Assembly (NCBI GenBank): GCA_012845835.1
Contig: JABAKD010000003.1
Coordinates: 3,344,212 to 3,408,211 of the forward strand
Source of the DNA: Undaria pinnatifida
Lineage: Eukaryota; Sar; Phaeophyceae; Laminariales; Alariaceae
Direction: 5' to 3'
DNA length: 64,000 nucleotides
Each line of letters starts with the position of its first letter. Position 1 is the first letter of the stretch. The position numbers and the translations under genes were made by a program. Below are positions 24,301 through 33,181 of the stretch, in pieces. Below the pieces are notes generated by a model. It made no database searches. It was not told the origin of the DNA and worked only from the letters and a program-made list of their open reading frames with translations.

Positions 24301-26765
24301 GATATTGAGGAGGGTGTTGTCCTCGATGTACATGCTCGAGTTCAAGAAAAACGTTCCCGTGTACTCGTCCACAATTTCGTTGTCTTCCTTGTTGAAGTGG
24401 TATAGAGGACCTAAAGGGCGTGGTCGGAAGGAACAGGAACACGACGGGTGGATGCATGTAGACAAAGATGACGAGGCAATCAATAAGGTGGATGGAGTGG
24501 TGGTTTGAATTGTGGCGAAGCATCGGGTGCAGCCACATTGTTGATGTCGATTGACCCAAATACATGCTCTCGGGTATCGGAAGAACGTTCCGGTGCAAAT
24601 CGTCCACGATGTCATTCTCTTCAGGACTTGTCGACGTGGTACAGAGTACCAGGGAGGATTTTGCGGGGGGGGCAACTATATATTAATATATATTGGGTGC
24701 GACCGTAGATGAATTGACAGTTGTTGAGCGTCCGAATGCCACATTTATTGACGTTCATTTACTCGCGGCCACAAACCGCTGAGACTTTTGCTATGCATAT
24801 TCGTGCCGTGGTAAGCACCACAGGGCGAGCTCAAACCCCGCATATATAGTCTATGGCTCTGAAAACTCTTGCGGTATCTTCGATATTGACCACCTCTGCA
24901 GCTCTTGTCATAGAGCCAGAGCCTCGACTCGCATCGTTGTAAAATTCGGACAATCCCTTCCACCGAAAACAATCGCCTGCTGCCACCTACTCCCGACTCA
25001 TAGTAGCTCTGAAAGCCCTTCTTGCTGCACCTTCGGATAAAGCTCTCGCGGCCTACAGTATAGCGCATGCATCTATCTGCTGCTGCCTGCCGCCCGTCCA
25101 TAAAATGACGCGCAAACAAACACTACTTACTTGAACATGCAATAACCGCTGTTGTGAAAACAGTAGCCACCTACTACACCGACCTACAGTAGAACAGTGA
25201 TAAAACACACGCACGCCATGCAAGCGCTGCAATATGCTATGATTCGAAGTGGCTCACCTTTGTCACCCCTGTCCTCCACTATTTCCGAAAGCGTGATGCA
25301 TCCTCCGCCTTCCAGGTCTGGCAAAGGAATATCCAGACGGACACATCGAGAGGGAAAATGGACCAAAAAATAGGGAGAGGACAGTTCACAAGCGACCACG
25401 TATGTATTAGATGTTTAGACACACTGCTGCTGAGTGCATGCATGGCGATGCGATCAAATGAGGTAAAGTGGTATGTTTATGTTTGCGATACACAATGCGT
25501 ATAGACTATTATGGTCTAGCCCTTTGTACTGCTGTAGGCAGTGCCCGCATGAAACGATGAAGAGTTTTTTATGTCGTTTTTCGTTAGCATACTCGAGTAT
25601 ATTCTAAAGAATGAGGGTGTTTGGTTTTAACAGAGTTTTCAGAAAAATGGGAACGGAGCCTAAAATGAGAACCAAGCGTTATCTCCAGAACCATGTGGTG
25701 TATCAGAGAACCGAAATGATCCTGCGAAACCCCTTGGCCAGCCCTGTGAGAGGAGCTCGTCAGAACGGTCATGCTCCATCTCATGCCTTCGGATGGGCGC
25801 AAAAAGCGATATACGCTGGCTCTATGGTGATTTCTCTAGATGCTGGCTACCGAGGCGATGCCGAGGACTTCCAGCCTGAGCGACAGCTCATTCGAAGGCT
25901 GGTGTACAGCCCCACAGGACTGTCATTTTTTTTTTTTTAGTTGTACATAATTGGTTTGCTTTCTAAAAAAAACCGTCGGTTCTCATTTTAGGCTCCGTTC
26001 CCATTTTTCAGAAAACTCTGTTTTTTCAGGTAGGGTTGCGAGAGCTGTCCTCGTTACTATACGAGTGGGCACAGACAGCAAGGCGTTCTTCATGAAGATT
26101 ATTCTAAATGCGTCAGATGCAAGCTCGATAAAACTAGGGCCGATGCTCATCTTTGCAAGCTGGGGGACACACCGGCCGCTCGTTTCTTGCTTCGTAGCAC
26201 AACAATAATAGTGCACACGCACAATACATTGTGATACCTCGTACCATGTATGATACGGCCTTGCGTTACTTACTAGCAGAAAACAGGGTGAGACAGTAGA
26301 CAATGGCTCCAACGGAGAAACTGTGGAGCACTCCCGCGCACACACATACTCGTACCACACACGCAAAAAAACGGCGATGCACACATCTATCCTGCATGAC
26401 GTAAAGCTGTAGTCTAACAGCAGGTCTCGCAGACGATCAGGTCACGCAATTCCAGCGAACAAACGATGGGATGGAGGAGCACTTCCGCATACACAAACGC
26501 GCATGCTACACATGTAGATTATACATACATCCTGCACAGGATGTGCTGCTGCTGCCGCAGGTACGTGCGAGAACTCACAAAGGCGGTCAGAAGAAGAAGA
26601 CCAGCGGATGGTCGTCTCCAAGGAACAGTCCGCGTCCTCAATCGCAGAGGATGCTCGAGCGGCCAGAAGCAAGGCGACCGCCGAGCTAGCACAAGCAGTC
26701 CAGCTACTCTTCTTGCTGTTGGAGGTGCTGCGGGGCCCGGTGCTGCTGCTTGCCGTAGTCATCAT
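15268..26765 (-). CDS. MC5E: Mannuronan C5-epimerase-like secreted beta-helix protein, 12 exons
   Basis: I assembled 12 exons: 26765-26579, 25317-25258, 24410-24259, 22345-22206, 21595-21483, 20447-20257, 19003-18904, 18270-18070, 16769-16650, 16232-16129, 15718-15558 and 15343-15268. They total 1605 bases, an exact 534 codons plus TAA. Family knowledge: these enzymes convert mannuronate to guluronate in alginate, outside the cell. Seen: an N-terminal hydrophobic signal segment ending near ARASSA (residues 35-41); ITLSEIVED and GPLYHF; then a parallel beta-helix of N-rich repeats (GNEIYSNDD, SNNYIYKNDNAG, GNSVMRNTYG). The catalytic DPHD motif is present as YGLDPHDDSD (D291-D294), followed by NGCHGVVASDRC, typical of AlgG-type enzymes. 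Ten of eleven introns are GT-AG; the intron 16128-15719 needs a GC donor. Exon phases agree at every junction. Several introns hold decayed exon copies. NosD-type carbohydrate-binding beta-helix proteins are the alternative, but DPHD favours the epimerase. Confidence 0.85.
15395..15446. repeat. (GGGTT)n array in the last MC5E-like intron
   Basis: About ten perfect units, followed by CACCAA repeats near 15.46 kb. Confidence 0.95.
15558..15718 (-). CDS. MC5E: MC5E-like exon 11
   Basis: Encodes DNIIQGQFSRFYDVVNDLYA, then DNMWYIKGGDTDDVGD and FVTDETELTDDS. The acceptor is GATACCGCAG (phase 0) and the donor is CCAAGTGAGT. On the sense strand the intron upstream carries a C-rich tract at about 15.74-15.82 kb. 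Confidence 0.82.
16129..16232 (-). CDS. MC5E: MC5E-like exon 10
   Basis: Encodes GSDGRIRNNHIHDNLIRSP, then IEALKISGSEDNTFT. The acceptor CACAGGTAG joins exon 9 as NGE-GS. The only donor that keeps the frame into exon 11 is ACG|GCGAGT, a GC donor. The overlapping A|GTACAG donor four bases further on would shift the frame and meet a stop in exon 11. Confidence 0.72.
16650..16769 (-). CDS. MC5E: MC5E-like exon 9
   Basis: Encodes GMRWSVGSSSNEVYENTFDV, then HAAKQPLFALHMCEFSYNG. The acceptor is CCTGGTACAG and the donor is GCGGTAGCC, in phase 1. It continues the helix coils from exon 8. Confidence 0.82.
18070..18270 (-). CDS. MC5E: MC5E-like exon 8
   Basis: Encodes ASDRCNDLMIDGNEIYSNDD, then VGVLLHRSSDHSTIS, NNYIYKNDNAGIALFE and TSDTKVFGNSVMRNT, three consecutive beta-helix coils. 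The acceptor is TGATGCACAG and the donor is CCTGTGAGT (phase 1); its last T plus AC of exon 9 makes Tyr. An acceptor-side copy lies at 18426-18514. Confidence 0.87.
18426..18514 (-). pseudogene. Acceptor-side copy of MC5E-like exon 8
   Basis: A good acceptor (CCTTTTTCACAG) leads into TTGTATCGGACAGACGCAGC and CTCATGATTGACGGAAATAC, against TTGCCTCGGACAGGTGCAAC and CTGATGATCGACGGGAACGA in the exon. One extra base shifts the frame. C-rich DNA follows instead of the HRSSD region. Confidence 0.8.
18904..19003 (-). CDS. MC5E: MC5E-like exon 7 (catalytic DPHD)
   Basis: Encodes VHHNKCYGLDPHDDSDF, then MTITDNEIHHNGCHGV. DPHD (residues 291-294) is the catalytic motif of AlgG/AlgE-type C5-epimerases. 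The acceptor is GTGTGCCAG in phase 0; the donor is TTGGTGAGG in phase 1, giving the family's HGVVAS junction with exon 8. Confidence 0.88.
19154..19433 (+). mobile_element. MITE family B copy
   Basis: Left end ACGCGTGCTACGATAGGAGG, right end TACACCTCTATCTTAGCACG, clear terminal inverted repeats around 280 bases. It lies in the MC5E-like intron 19004-20256 and abuts a family D element. Confidence 0.7.
19440..19945 (+). mobile_element. MITE family D copy split by a SINE
   Basis: The left half has TAAAGGGGGTTATGG and GTCACTCGCGCGAGTGACCA. The right half, after the SINE, has AGTAGAGTCGCCC and AACACCCCCCTTGCCGTACG. Together they match one family D element. Confidence 0.6.
19555..19820 (-). mobile_element. 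tRNA-derived SINE copy
   Basis: The minus-strand head has a box A-like GTGGCCTATCTGGTTATC and a box B-like GTGAGTTCGAACCCC about 35-40 bases later. The body continues through ACTTGCGGAAATTGCGAGAG to GTGGGATTGCTGAACC. It is nested in a family D MITE. Confidence 0.7.
20257..20447 (-). CDS. MC5E: MC5E-like exon 6
   Basis: Encodes LGYNGAESYGVSYKVRGLC, then DDLSNLDIMDEVNVWGDI and YFGHYSFGHQGGIIDSNE. The GHYSFGHQGG segment packs against the active site in AlgG-like enzymes. The donor is GAGGTGAGA, phase 0. Two decayed copies of the exon's acceptor end lie upstream at about 20.55 and 20.96 kb; only this copy reads through to a donor with full family similarity. Confidence 0.85.
20530..20590 (-). 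pseudogene. Acceptor-side copy 1 of MC5E-like exon 6
   Basis: The sense strand encodes YLGFNGAEWYRVS, against ELGYNGAESYGVS at the start of exon 6. The rest of the exon is absent. Confidence 0.75.
20900..21075 (-). pseudogene. Acceptor-side copy 2 of MC5E-like exon 6
   Basis: The sense strand encodes KELGYNGAELDGLDFG. Its upstream side also keeps the C-rich tract (plus-strand GGAGGGTTGGAGGGGGCGGGG) seen before the real exon. The copy diverges after about 45 bases. Confidence 0.75.
21182..21449 (+). mobile_element. MITE family B copy
   Basis: Left end GACACATGCTACAG, right end TAGACCTCGATCGTAGCGCG. It contains GGCATAGGTATACAACGAAA and CGACGATTTTGGGTTAAGGA. It lies immediately downstream (in sense direction) of the exon 5 donor of the MC5E-like gene. 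Confidence 0.6.
21483..21595 (-). CDS. MC5E: MC5E-like exon 5
   Basis: Encodes YISAISEVIGDNPQTC, then GAAKDAMGEARMDIIDSQIT. The acceptor is CATCACTACAG (the preceding AG plus T gives Ser) and the donor is CTCGTGAGT. The GEARMDIIDS motif is characteristic of the brown algal family and precedes the LGY repeat strand. Confidence 0.85.
22040..22115 (-). pseudogene. Donor-side copy of MC5E-like exon 4
   Basis: The plus strand reads CAGCTACCGGCGACCGTCGG, then GGCATTCTTGTGTGCCCCCC, matching the exon's donor side CAGCTACCTTCGGCCGTCGG and ACATCCTTGTCCGCCCCCC. The similarity fades towards the exon centre; the C run is eight long here and ten in the exon. Confidence 0.7.
22206..22345 (-). CDS. MC5E: MC5E-like exon 4
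   Basis: Encodes TSDADKFINLRAHGGQLMM, then KGVKVRSLDRSAND and a Gly run from a G10 homopolymer, ending VTDGR plus two bases. Family members usually read VxSWD where this has RSLD. With ten Gs the frame continues to the donor AGGTAGCT and the phase matches exon 5. A donor-side copy lies at 22040-22115. Confidence 0.75.
22861..23043. repeat. Tandem duplication, 91-base unit
   Basis: AGTATCAGGTATGTGCTCTT through CTACGTATTGCACAGTA occurs twice with one substitution. It is in an MC5E-like intron. Confidence 0.9.
23408..23670 (-). repeat. Repeat family E copy
   Basis: The inverse of 29538-29800 over about 260 bases, sharing GAGATCGGAGGCGCGTGCCT, CACAGAGTGCCCCCTGCAGG and the end CCTTTCGAGGCCGTATCTTA. 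An ORF starting MRSFGW(V/I)S(Y/F)DKV is open in both copies for about 40 residues before a frame change. Confidence 0.75.
24259..24410 (-). CDS. MC5E: MC5E-like exon 3
   Basis: Encodes PLYHFNKEDNEIVDEYTG, then TFFLNSSMYIEDNTL and GGDARRLLL, the first beta strands of the fold. The acceptor is CCCTTTAG and the donor is CTGGTGAGA (phase 0). A full-length decayed copy lies just upstream at 24530-24665. Confidence 0.8.
24530..24665 (-). pseudogene. Decayed copy of MC5E-like exon 3
   Basis: Sense-strand words CTCTGTACCACGTCGACAAG, GAATGACATCGTGGACGA and GAGCATGTA follow the order and spacing of exon 3 (CTCTATACCACTTCAACAAG, CAACGAAATTGTGGACGA, GAGCATGTA). The frame is broken by small indels. Confidence 0.75.
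25258..25317 (-). CDS. MC5E: MC5E-like exon 2
   Basis: A 60-base exon encoding LEGGGCITLSEIVEDRGDK, bounded by the acceptor CCTTTGCCAG and the donor GGTGAGCC. It is in phase 1 at both ends. The ITLSEI stretch is the usual start of the mature domain in brown algal C5-epimerases. The closing G completes GPLYHF of exon 3. Confidence 0.75.
25629..26022. mobile_element. Foldback/MITE-like element in MC5E-like intron 1
   Basis: Arms 25629-25673 and 25978-26022 are near-perfect inverted repeats of 45 bases (AACAGAGTTTTCAGAAAAAT against ATTTTTCAGAAAACTCTGTT, then GGAACGGAGCCTAAAATGAG). The 300-base centre shows no protein family. Confidence 0.8.
26579..26765 (-). CDS. MC5E: MC5E-like exon 1 (start and signal peptide)
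   Basis: Starts with a double Met (MMTTASSSTGP), followed by a basic stretch and the hydrophobic run ACASSAVALLLAARASSA, a secretory signal, then IEDADCS. The first of the two ATGs was taken as the start. It ends with T in phase 1 at the donor GTGAGT, which joins exon 2 in frame to make a Tyr codon. A small exon between exons 1 and 2 cannot be excluded, because this part of the protein is poorly conserved. Confidence 0.65.
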
Positions 26766-28500
26766 GCTGCTGCTTGATCTCGAGAGATGACAGACGGATG
26801 CGGTGTACCTGGTACTCGAAAGAGGGAGGGAAGTTGTGTACTCTACCAGTACCCGGTGCCAGTGGTAGCTGTGTATGCGCGTTGTATGCGCGTCCCTGGT
26901 GCTGGCTCACGATGTAATCTCTTATTTATACAGTGTAGGTTTGATCGCGGTGGTCAGTAAGCGATGCTGCTTGCTCAGGTGTTCCTTGGGTCAGATGGGG
27001 AGAGGGAGAGGTAGTGTGCGGTGTGGGCAGTGTGGGGCTTATACGAGTCGTATATCTCGTGTGTCAGACATTTACTTCCTGTTTTCTTCTGTCTATCCGG
27101 CGCATTTGTTGCGATTGAATTGTTCAATTTTTTTCATTTTTGTTTTTCAACAGTCCGTTTGTTATTTTTTCCGGCGACGGGGTTGTTGATATACTTGCTA
27201 GACCATCGACTAAAATATACGGAAAAATAATGACCGTTTCCCTTTTAATATTACTGATGAACGGTATGTACATTTATGCCCATATTGGTCCTGATTCTGA
27301 TCCTTTCACGTATCATATGACACGAGCATCATCATCACCAATCATCATGGTATCACTCACAGTAACTTAACAGTTGCAGTGACATGTTATAAAGAGTACT
27401 CGTCGAGTGGTCCCCGGTACTGGTGTAGACTATATCTTCTAGCCGCCGTAGGCACCGGCACTACAGAAGCAACCGTCACACTACTCCTCGTACTGCGCCG
27501 CAGCTGGTTGTTCTCGTCTGTGCCAAGCGATTTTACAGGCGATATATAGAGCGGGCATACCGGCAATATAATAGTACTGACTGAAGAGGGACCACTATTA
27601 CGGAGGGCGATAGTATATAGGACCAAATATCGTTAGTAAAAATATATTAATATATAGGTTTTTGTGACCACCGTAGGTCCTATTTACTAGGGACCCCGTA
27701 ATACTACGCCCTGTTGTTGCAGCACTCTGCAGATAGATATGCACAGCCAGAAGACGCGTGATCGCCATGCCGGACGCTTCGTGCAGAATATGGTAAACAC
27801 GAGTTCGTACCAGGTATACTACTTACGCATAGATAGCTCTTCGTTCGGTGGAACGAGGCTGAATCTCTTGACTGTGTGAGCTATTATCGACGCGCATTAA
27901 TACCCCGCTGTTACACCTCGTGTAACACGCAAAAAAAGAAGACAACACATACAACAAGCCCTCTGACGAATATACCGGTCAATTCAGATTGTCTCGATCC
28001 CAAGCGAACGTATACATCGGCCATGTGGGTGGGATTTTTCGCATATGCATTGGGTTGAACCATCAATCAGTTTTTTTCTCAAACTAGTTTTCGGGATGGC
28101 TGTATAGTCTATATAGAGCTCTCCTCATGTGACCAATAGACCCAAAAAAACAAGGGCATAATACCTCTCCATGTAGTCTATAGATAGACTATATACCTCG
28201 CAAGTATTAAAAATAAAATACCCTCCAGCTGTGAGATCGAAGATTTTGTCGAAACTCATCATTGCAAGCTGTGTGTGATACTCCGATATATAGTATGTGT
28301 GTGCCAATAATGGGCAGAGTATGCAACCGGCGAGCGATGCGTGTTGTTTTTTTAAACGTTTTGAAGTGTTGTTCTCGCAATCGTAGAAAATCGGTTTTAT
28401 TATTGTCAACAAAAAAAGTGTGTATTATGTTGTCTATATGGACGAAAAAAAAAAAAAAATAGACAAGCCTAAACCGGGGATGGTAGTCGCACATCCCGTG

Positions 28501-28589
28501 TTAACCCCTTTACAACTGGAAACCCGTTTTTGGGAACAAAATTACTTGGATTTAGTATAGGGAGGGGTTCGGGGCTCTAAAGGGGTTAA
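28501..28589 (+). mobile_element. piggyBac-like TTAA mini-element, about 90 bases
   Basis: Bounded by TTAACCCCTTTACAAC and TCTAAAGGGGTTAA: inverted ends starting CCCCTTTA directly inside TTAA, as in piggyBac-type elements that target and duplicate TTAA. A second copy, inverted, is at 33092-33181 and a diverged one at 44887-44980. Confidence 0.6.
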
Positions 28590-29104
28590 AATACCGCCTT
28601 TTTCCCTTCCTCGCTTTGTGATATATATGAACACGTATACTCCTGCTTCTTTGCCAACAGCCAGCGTCATGTACATATGGCGCCAAACGTGACATATATA
28701 TATTATAAAAATTAAAATACACTCCAGCTATATATATATTATGTGTTGTAGAGACAATGTTCCTGGCTAACCCAATGTACCTACACAGTAACATTCCTGG
28801 ACAGAGTGTGATTATACTTCTTTTTTTTTTCAAGAACACTTTCTGAGTGACGGGGCTTCCTAACCCATTTCCACCTCCTAACATTATTCTATCATAGTCT
28901 AACTCCAAGTGTTTTGTCCCCATGTCGGGACTGCGGTGCTGAAAAAACGGTTAAATTAACCCCAAATCGTCGGAATTTCTGCTTTTTTGTGTTCGCAACA
29001 CGAACAAACATGTTCTATATCCCTCTGGCCACATGTGTGTGGGCTTGGTCATCTGGTTGCTCTTAATTTTCGACTTACTCATGAAAAGAGTTTTGGGACC
29101 AAAG

Positions 29105-29405
29105 CTACGGCACAATAAAGGTTATGTTGATGTTATGTTGTTTTTAGGTCCCTTTTAAAGTTTTTAATTGTTGCAGCTGCTCGGGTTAACTCGCGCGAGT
29201 GACGCCCCCCGTTGTATGCGGTCATAGGCTTTCGTGCAGTTATATTTTTTCGATATGAAGCCTTGTGATGGGATGGTTAGCTAACGTTGCGCCCAACTAA
29301 CCACCTCACGTGCTTTGGTCGGTGAGCGGTACAGAGTCACTCGTGCGAGTATGATAGCTCAGACCTTGTAGTGAAAAAAGCGGGAGTACTCCCTACCGCA
29401 CGTAG
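29105..29405 (+). mobile_element. MITE family D copy
   Basis: Contains the palindromic AACTCGCGCGAGTGACG, then ACAGAGTCACTCGTGCGAGT and TATGATAGCTCAGACC, and ends CTCCCTACCGCACGTAGCG. It lies in the intergenic region between the two genes. Confidence 0.6.
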
Positions 29406-29537
29406 CGTTACCCTATCGAATTAGCAAGCACGTGTTTGGATTGCATGCCAGGGAGTGACGCGCGCGCTACGATAGAGGCATACCTTTTTTTGGCTATTTT
29501 GTTTTTCTGAATGACGGACGCTCCTTAACCCAATGTT

Positions 29538-29800
29538 AAGATACGGCCTCGAAAGGCCTGTAATTATCCGAATTTGAGATCATTTGGATGGATTTCGTTT
29601 GATAAGGTTAGCGTTTTATATTTGGGAAATTTAGGAAGTAGACCGGAGGCACGCGCCTCCGATCTCAGAAGCTATCCGGGGCTCTGGTGGAATCGAATAA
29701 AGCAACGTCTCTACAAAGGAAAAGAAAGTGAGTACTCTCCGAGGACCTGCTCAATTGGCAGACCTGCAGGGGGCACTCTGTGTCCCCACCTATAACTTTA
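29538..29800 (+). repeat. Repeat family E copy
   Basis: Starts AAGATACGGCCTCGAAAGGC and ends GGGGGCACTCTGTGTCCCC. The pair at 23.4 kb is in the opposite orientation. It contains a palindrome around GGAGGCACGCGCCTCC. Confidence 0.75.
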
Positions 29801-30076
29801 CATGTATGTGGCGTCGATGGCAGGACGCTTCTGGTGGAGGCATGAATTGCGTCAGCTGTGATATATGCGTGTACCGCCTTTTGGTTTATTTGTGTTTTTT
29901 CCCTGGGGTATTCCTCAGCTCTAGAGTGACTGAATGGAGCCTGGCCTGTGACCACGGGCTTGATTATGCGAGTTAATGTGAGAACAGCAACCCAAAACCG
30001 TCGGAAAAAAGTAGGACATTTTTCTTTTGCCTGATTCTCGTCGCGTACCTAGGCCATGGGATTTTTTTCATCCGGT

Positions 30077-30332
30077 GACACATGCTACGATAGAGGTGGA
30101 CCCCTTTTTTTCTGTGGCTCTTCACTTTAGGAGGTTAAGACTCGTCCTTCTTAACCCCAAAACTGATTCTGGAAAAAAAAACTTCTTTATCGTGGATGAA
30201 AAACCCCCATGGCCTAGGTATACAACGAGAATCAGGCGAAACAACTAACCTATTTCCGACGATTTTGGGTTCACAAGCCCCGTCATTCAGGAAACAAAAT
30301 AGCCAAAAAAAGGTATACCTCTATGATAGCAT
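30077..30332 (+). mobile_element. MITE family B copy
   Basis: Left end ACACATGCTACGATAGAGGT, right end GTATACCTCTATGATAGCAT. It contains CCATGGCCTAGGTATACAAC. Further partial copies crowd 29.44-31.02 kb. Confidence 0.7.
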
Positions 30333-31067
30333 ACTTTTTTTTTCTCCAAATCAGTTTTTGGGAGAGGTCTTAAGCCCCCGAATCGAGGAAATCTCAGAAA
30401 ATAGTGGTGCACCTCTCTATCTATCGTTGCGCGCGCGTCGAGCGTATATTTTTTACTACGGACACACGCCAGCGTTTTAAAAGGCGAAGCTTTTTTTTCT
30501 AGCTGTGCAAGGCTCTTTTGGCTTGAGGACATCTATACTCCACCCCAAAAAGGCATTCAGAGTCAACCCGATGTCCAAACCCACCTCCTATGTATGGACT
30601 ACAGTAGGACGCATGCTGACGGTACAGGTGCACCATCCATTGTTTTTGCCTTCTGGGGGTGGTGGCTTGATAAAACATGTTGTTGGTATACCTCACCCAA
30701 AAACTGATTTTTGGGAGAATACTGAAATTCCAACCGGATGAACGCCCCATGGCCAAGTTAAAAAAGGAAACATATCGCAAAAAAGGAACGAACTTCCTAC
30801 GAATTTGGGTTAAGGAGCCCCGTCATAGTCAGAAAAAAATCAGCCGAAAGTGCAAACTCTATCGTAGCACGCGTCCTAGTAGGATTACAAAAAAATGAAC
30901 ATCTGGTAAGACAAGAACAGTGAAATTTCCACGAGTTTGGGACTAAGGAACCCCCTCGTTATTCGAAAAAATAGTTTAGCAATTAAGTTTTATATAGCTC
31001 TATCTTACCACGCGCCTACAAAAGCATACAGTGAACCGTACGTACGTGTACTTGCAGCGTAAATGAC

Positions 31068-31270
31068 AGGACAAATAACGTCGAAAACAAAGACGGAGGC
31101 TACGGTGGGGACGAATAACGTCGAAAACAAAGACGGAGGCTACGGTAGGGACAAGTAACGTGGAAAACGAAGACGGAGGCTGCGGTAGGGACGAATAACG
31201 TCGAAAATAAAGACGGAGGCTACGGTAGGGACGAATAACGTCGGAAACAATGACGGAGACTACGGTAGGG
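31068..31270. repeat. 40-base minisatellite, five copies
   Basis: The unit ACGAATAACGTCGAAAACAA followed by AGACGGAGGCTACGGTAGGG. Confidence 0.9.
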
Positions 31271-32750
31271 CAGGGGTAGACATATTCTGCGGTGATATAG
31301 AGGAGCACAGACTTTCGGGTTGCATTCTTGTACGCCCACACCAAAAATTTGTAGCAAGTAGTTGAATTAGATTAGGCCTCTTGCCCCAGCCCGTGGTGCC
31401 CCTACCCCTTTTTCAATGTTTTCCTGTACTCTCCATTCTCCGCTGGATTGGGGTTGGCTGTTTCTTCCAATCTTTCTTTAACTCTACCACACCGCAGCGT
31501 GCAGGCGGCGAAGGACCGGGGAGAGCTGTACATCGATACCTGTCGCGTGGTAGGCCTTGCGCTTCCGCGTAAAGGCACGGGCGCCCTTCGGCTCAGCGGC
31601 CCCCGCAGGGACACTGTTAGTAGTAGCCACCTTAATATGATACCGTGGTACGCGTGTTCGGCAATCTGCTCCCCATCTCCATGATCTCATCACCGCGTTC
31701 GGTGGCGATTGCTGTGTGAGCCTCCTACGAGTACTCGAAAGGAGTGCATCGCATTCCACAGCGAAATGGTCTACCAGCACTCGTGCCTGTGCTAATGACC
31801 CTTCAAGAGCGCCTGCCGACGCGACGCTGGCTGCCATGGCATAGCTCTTCTGTTGAAACGTGTACTCTGGGGTAGTAAGTGTTGCTCTCTACGAGAGTTT
31901 TACGTTGACCAATGAACTGGGGTCAAATGCCTACCCTGTTACAATCGTTTCGCCCAAAGTAGCTCCACCGTCAGCCGATTGCGGAGTGGGAATATCAGCA
32001 GCGGATCTTGCATCGGGTTTTAAGCATCGTCTGCCTGAACCGGCGACTCGGAAAGGGCGGCGGACTGCGCGCTGTTGCTCATCCACTCGCTTCTGCGGCG
32101 GACGAAGCTGGCGCAGCGGTAGCATCAGCCGCACGTGCGCCATGCGCAGTCTAGGTACCGAATCCATGCGTCCTAGACAACCTACCGCGTGCCTACCAGG
32201 CAAACCTGGATGTAAATCCACAGCATCTAAAATTGTATTTTGAGGGGTTTGATTGAACATCGCCCCAACTTAATAGCAGCAACGTGAGATAACCACGCGT
32301 CCGAGCGATGCTGTGTTTCCAGGCAAGCCGTCGAGAAAACTTGACGGTAGCGCAGATGTCAACAACGTGAGTCCGCGCTGAGCTCCTACCTACATATCAG
32401 CGAAATTGGTACACAATTGACAGTATGTCATAAAAAGTAGGAATATGCCGCAACGAGTTGCATGTGTGTCTGCAATATCGGGGGGGGGGGTCGTCATACA
32501 TTAGCGCTGTAAGCCGTTTCCTAGTAAGGCTTTCCAACATCATGAAGCCGTATCCAAAAGGGATCCGCGTCTTGGGAAGTGCGCCAACCCACAGCGTACT
32601 CAATCGACACGTCCCGCGACAGAAAAAAAACGGAAGATTGAACACCTCACAGCTGCCATGCATCATTGCTGTTTCTTGTACGTGTATCGCCGGCAGCACA
32701 CACGCCTGTCGTTAGGAAAACCGTAAAACATCAGCCGTCGACGCCAACTA

Positions 32751-33031
32751 CGACACATGCCACGGTAGAGGTGGCGCCCCGTTTTTTTCTTTCTGAGGGG
32801 TCCTCACTTTAGGAGCTCTGTGCCTGATCCGCAATCAAGCTGGTTTTGAGTAAACTAAACGTGCGACCCGATGCTCAATTTCCATGGCCTAGGTACTGTA
32901 CACAAAATACCCATCATAATAGCTGAAATAAAATGAAATTTTCTGACGATTTGGAGGGTTAAGGAGTTCCTATCTCTGTCACCAAGAAAAAAAGAGCCGA
33001 TAAGTGATACGAGTACCTCTACCCCAGCACG
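32751..33031 (+). mobile_element. MITE family B copy
   Basis: Left end GACACATGCCACGGTAGAGG, right end GAGTACCTCTACCCCAGCAC. The centre keeps CCATGGCCTAGGTACTGTAC and the GGGTTAAGGAG word. Confidence 0.65.
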
Positions 33032-33091
33032 AATCGTTACCTGAGGGTCTAAAATACCCTCTGCCGCATTGTACGACTCGGGCACTTCGAC

Positions 33092-33181
33092 TTAACCCCT
33101 TTAGAGCCCCCGAACCCCTCCCTATACTAAATCCGAGTAATTTTCCCCCCAAAACGGGGTTTCCAGTTGTAAAGGGGTTGA
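33092..33181 (-). mobile_element. piggyBac-like TTAA mini-element, second copy
   Basis: Begins TTAACCCCTTTAGAGCCCCC and ends CCAGTTGTAAAGGGGTTGA, the reverse complement of the 28.5 kb copy. One flanking TTAA has become TTGA. Confidence 0.6.
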
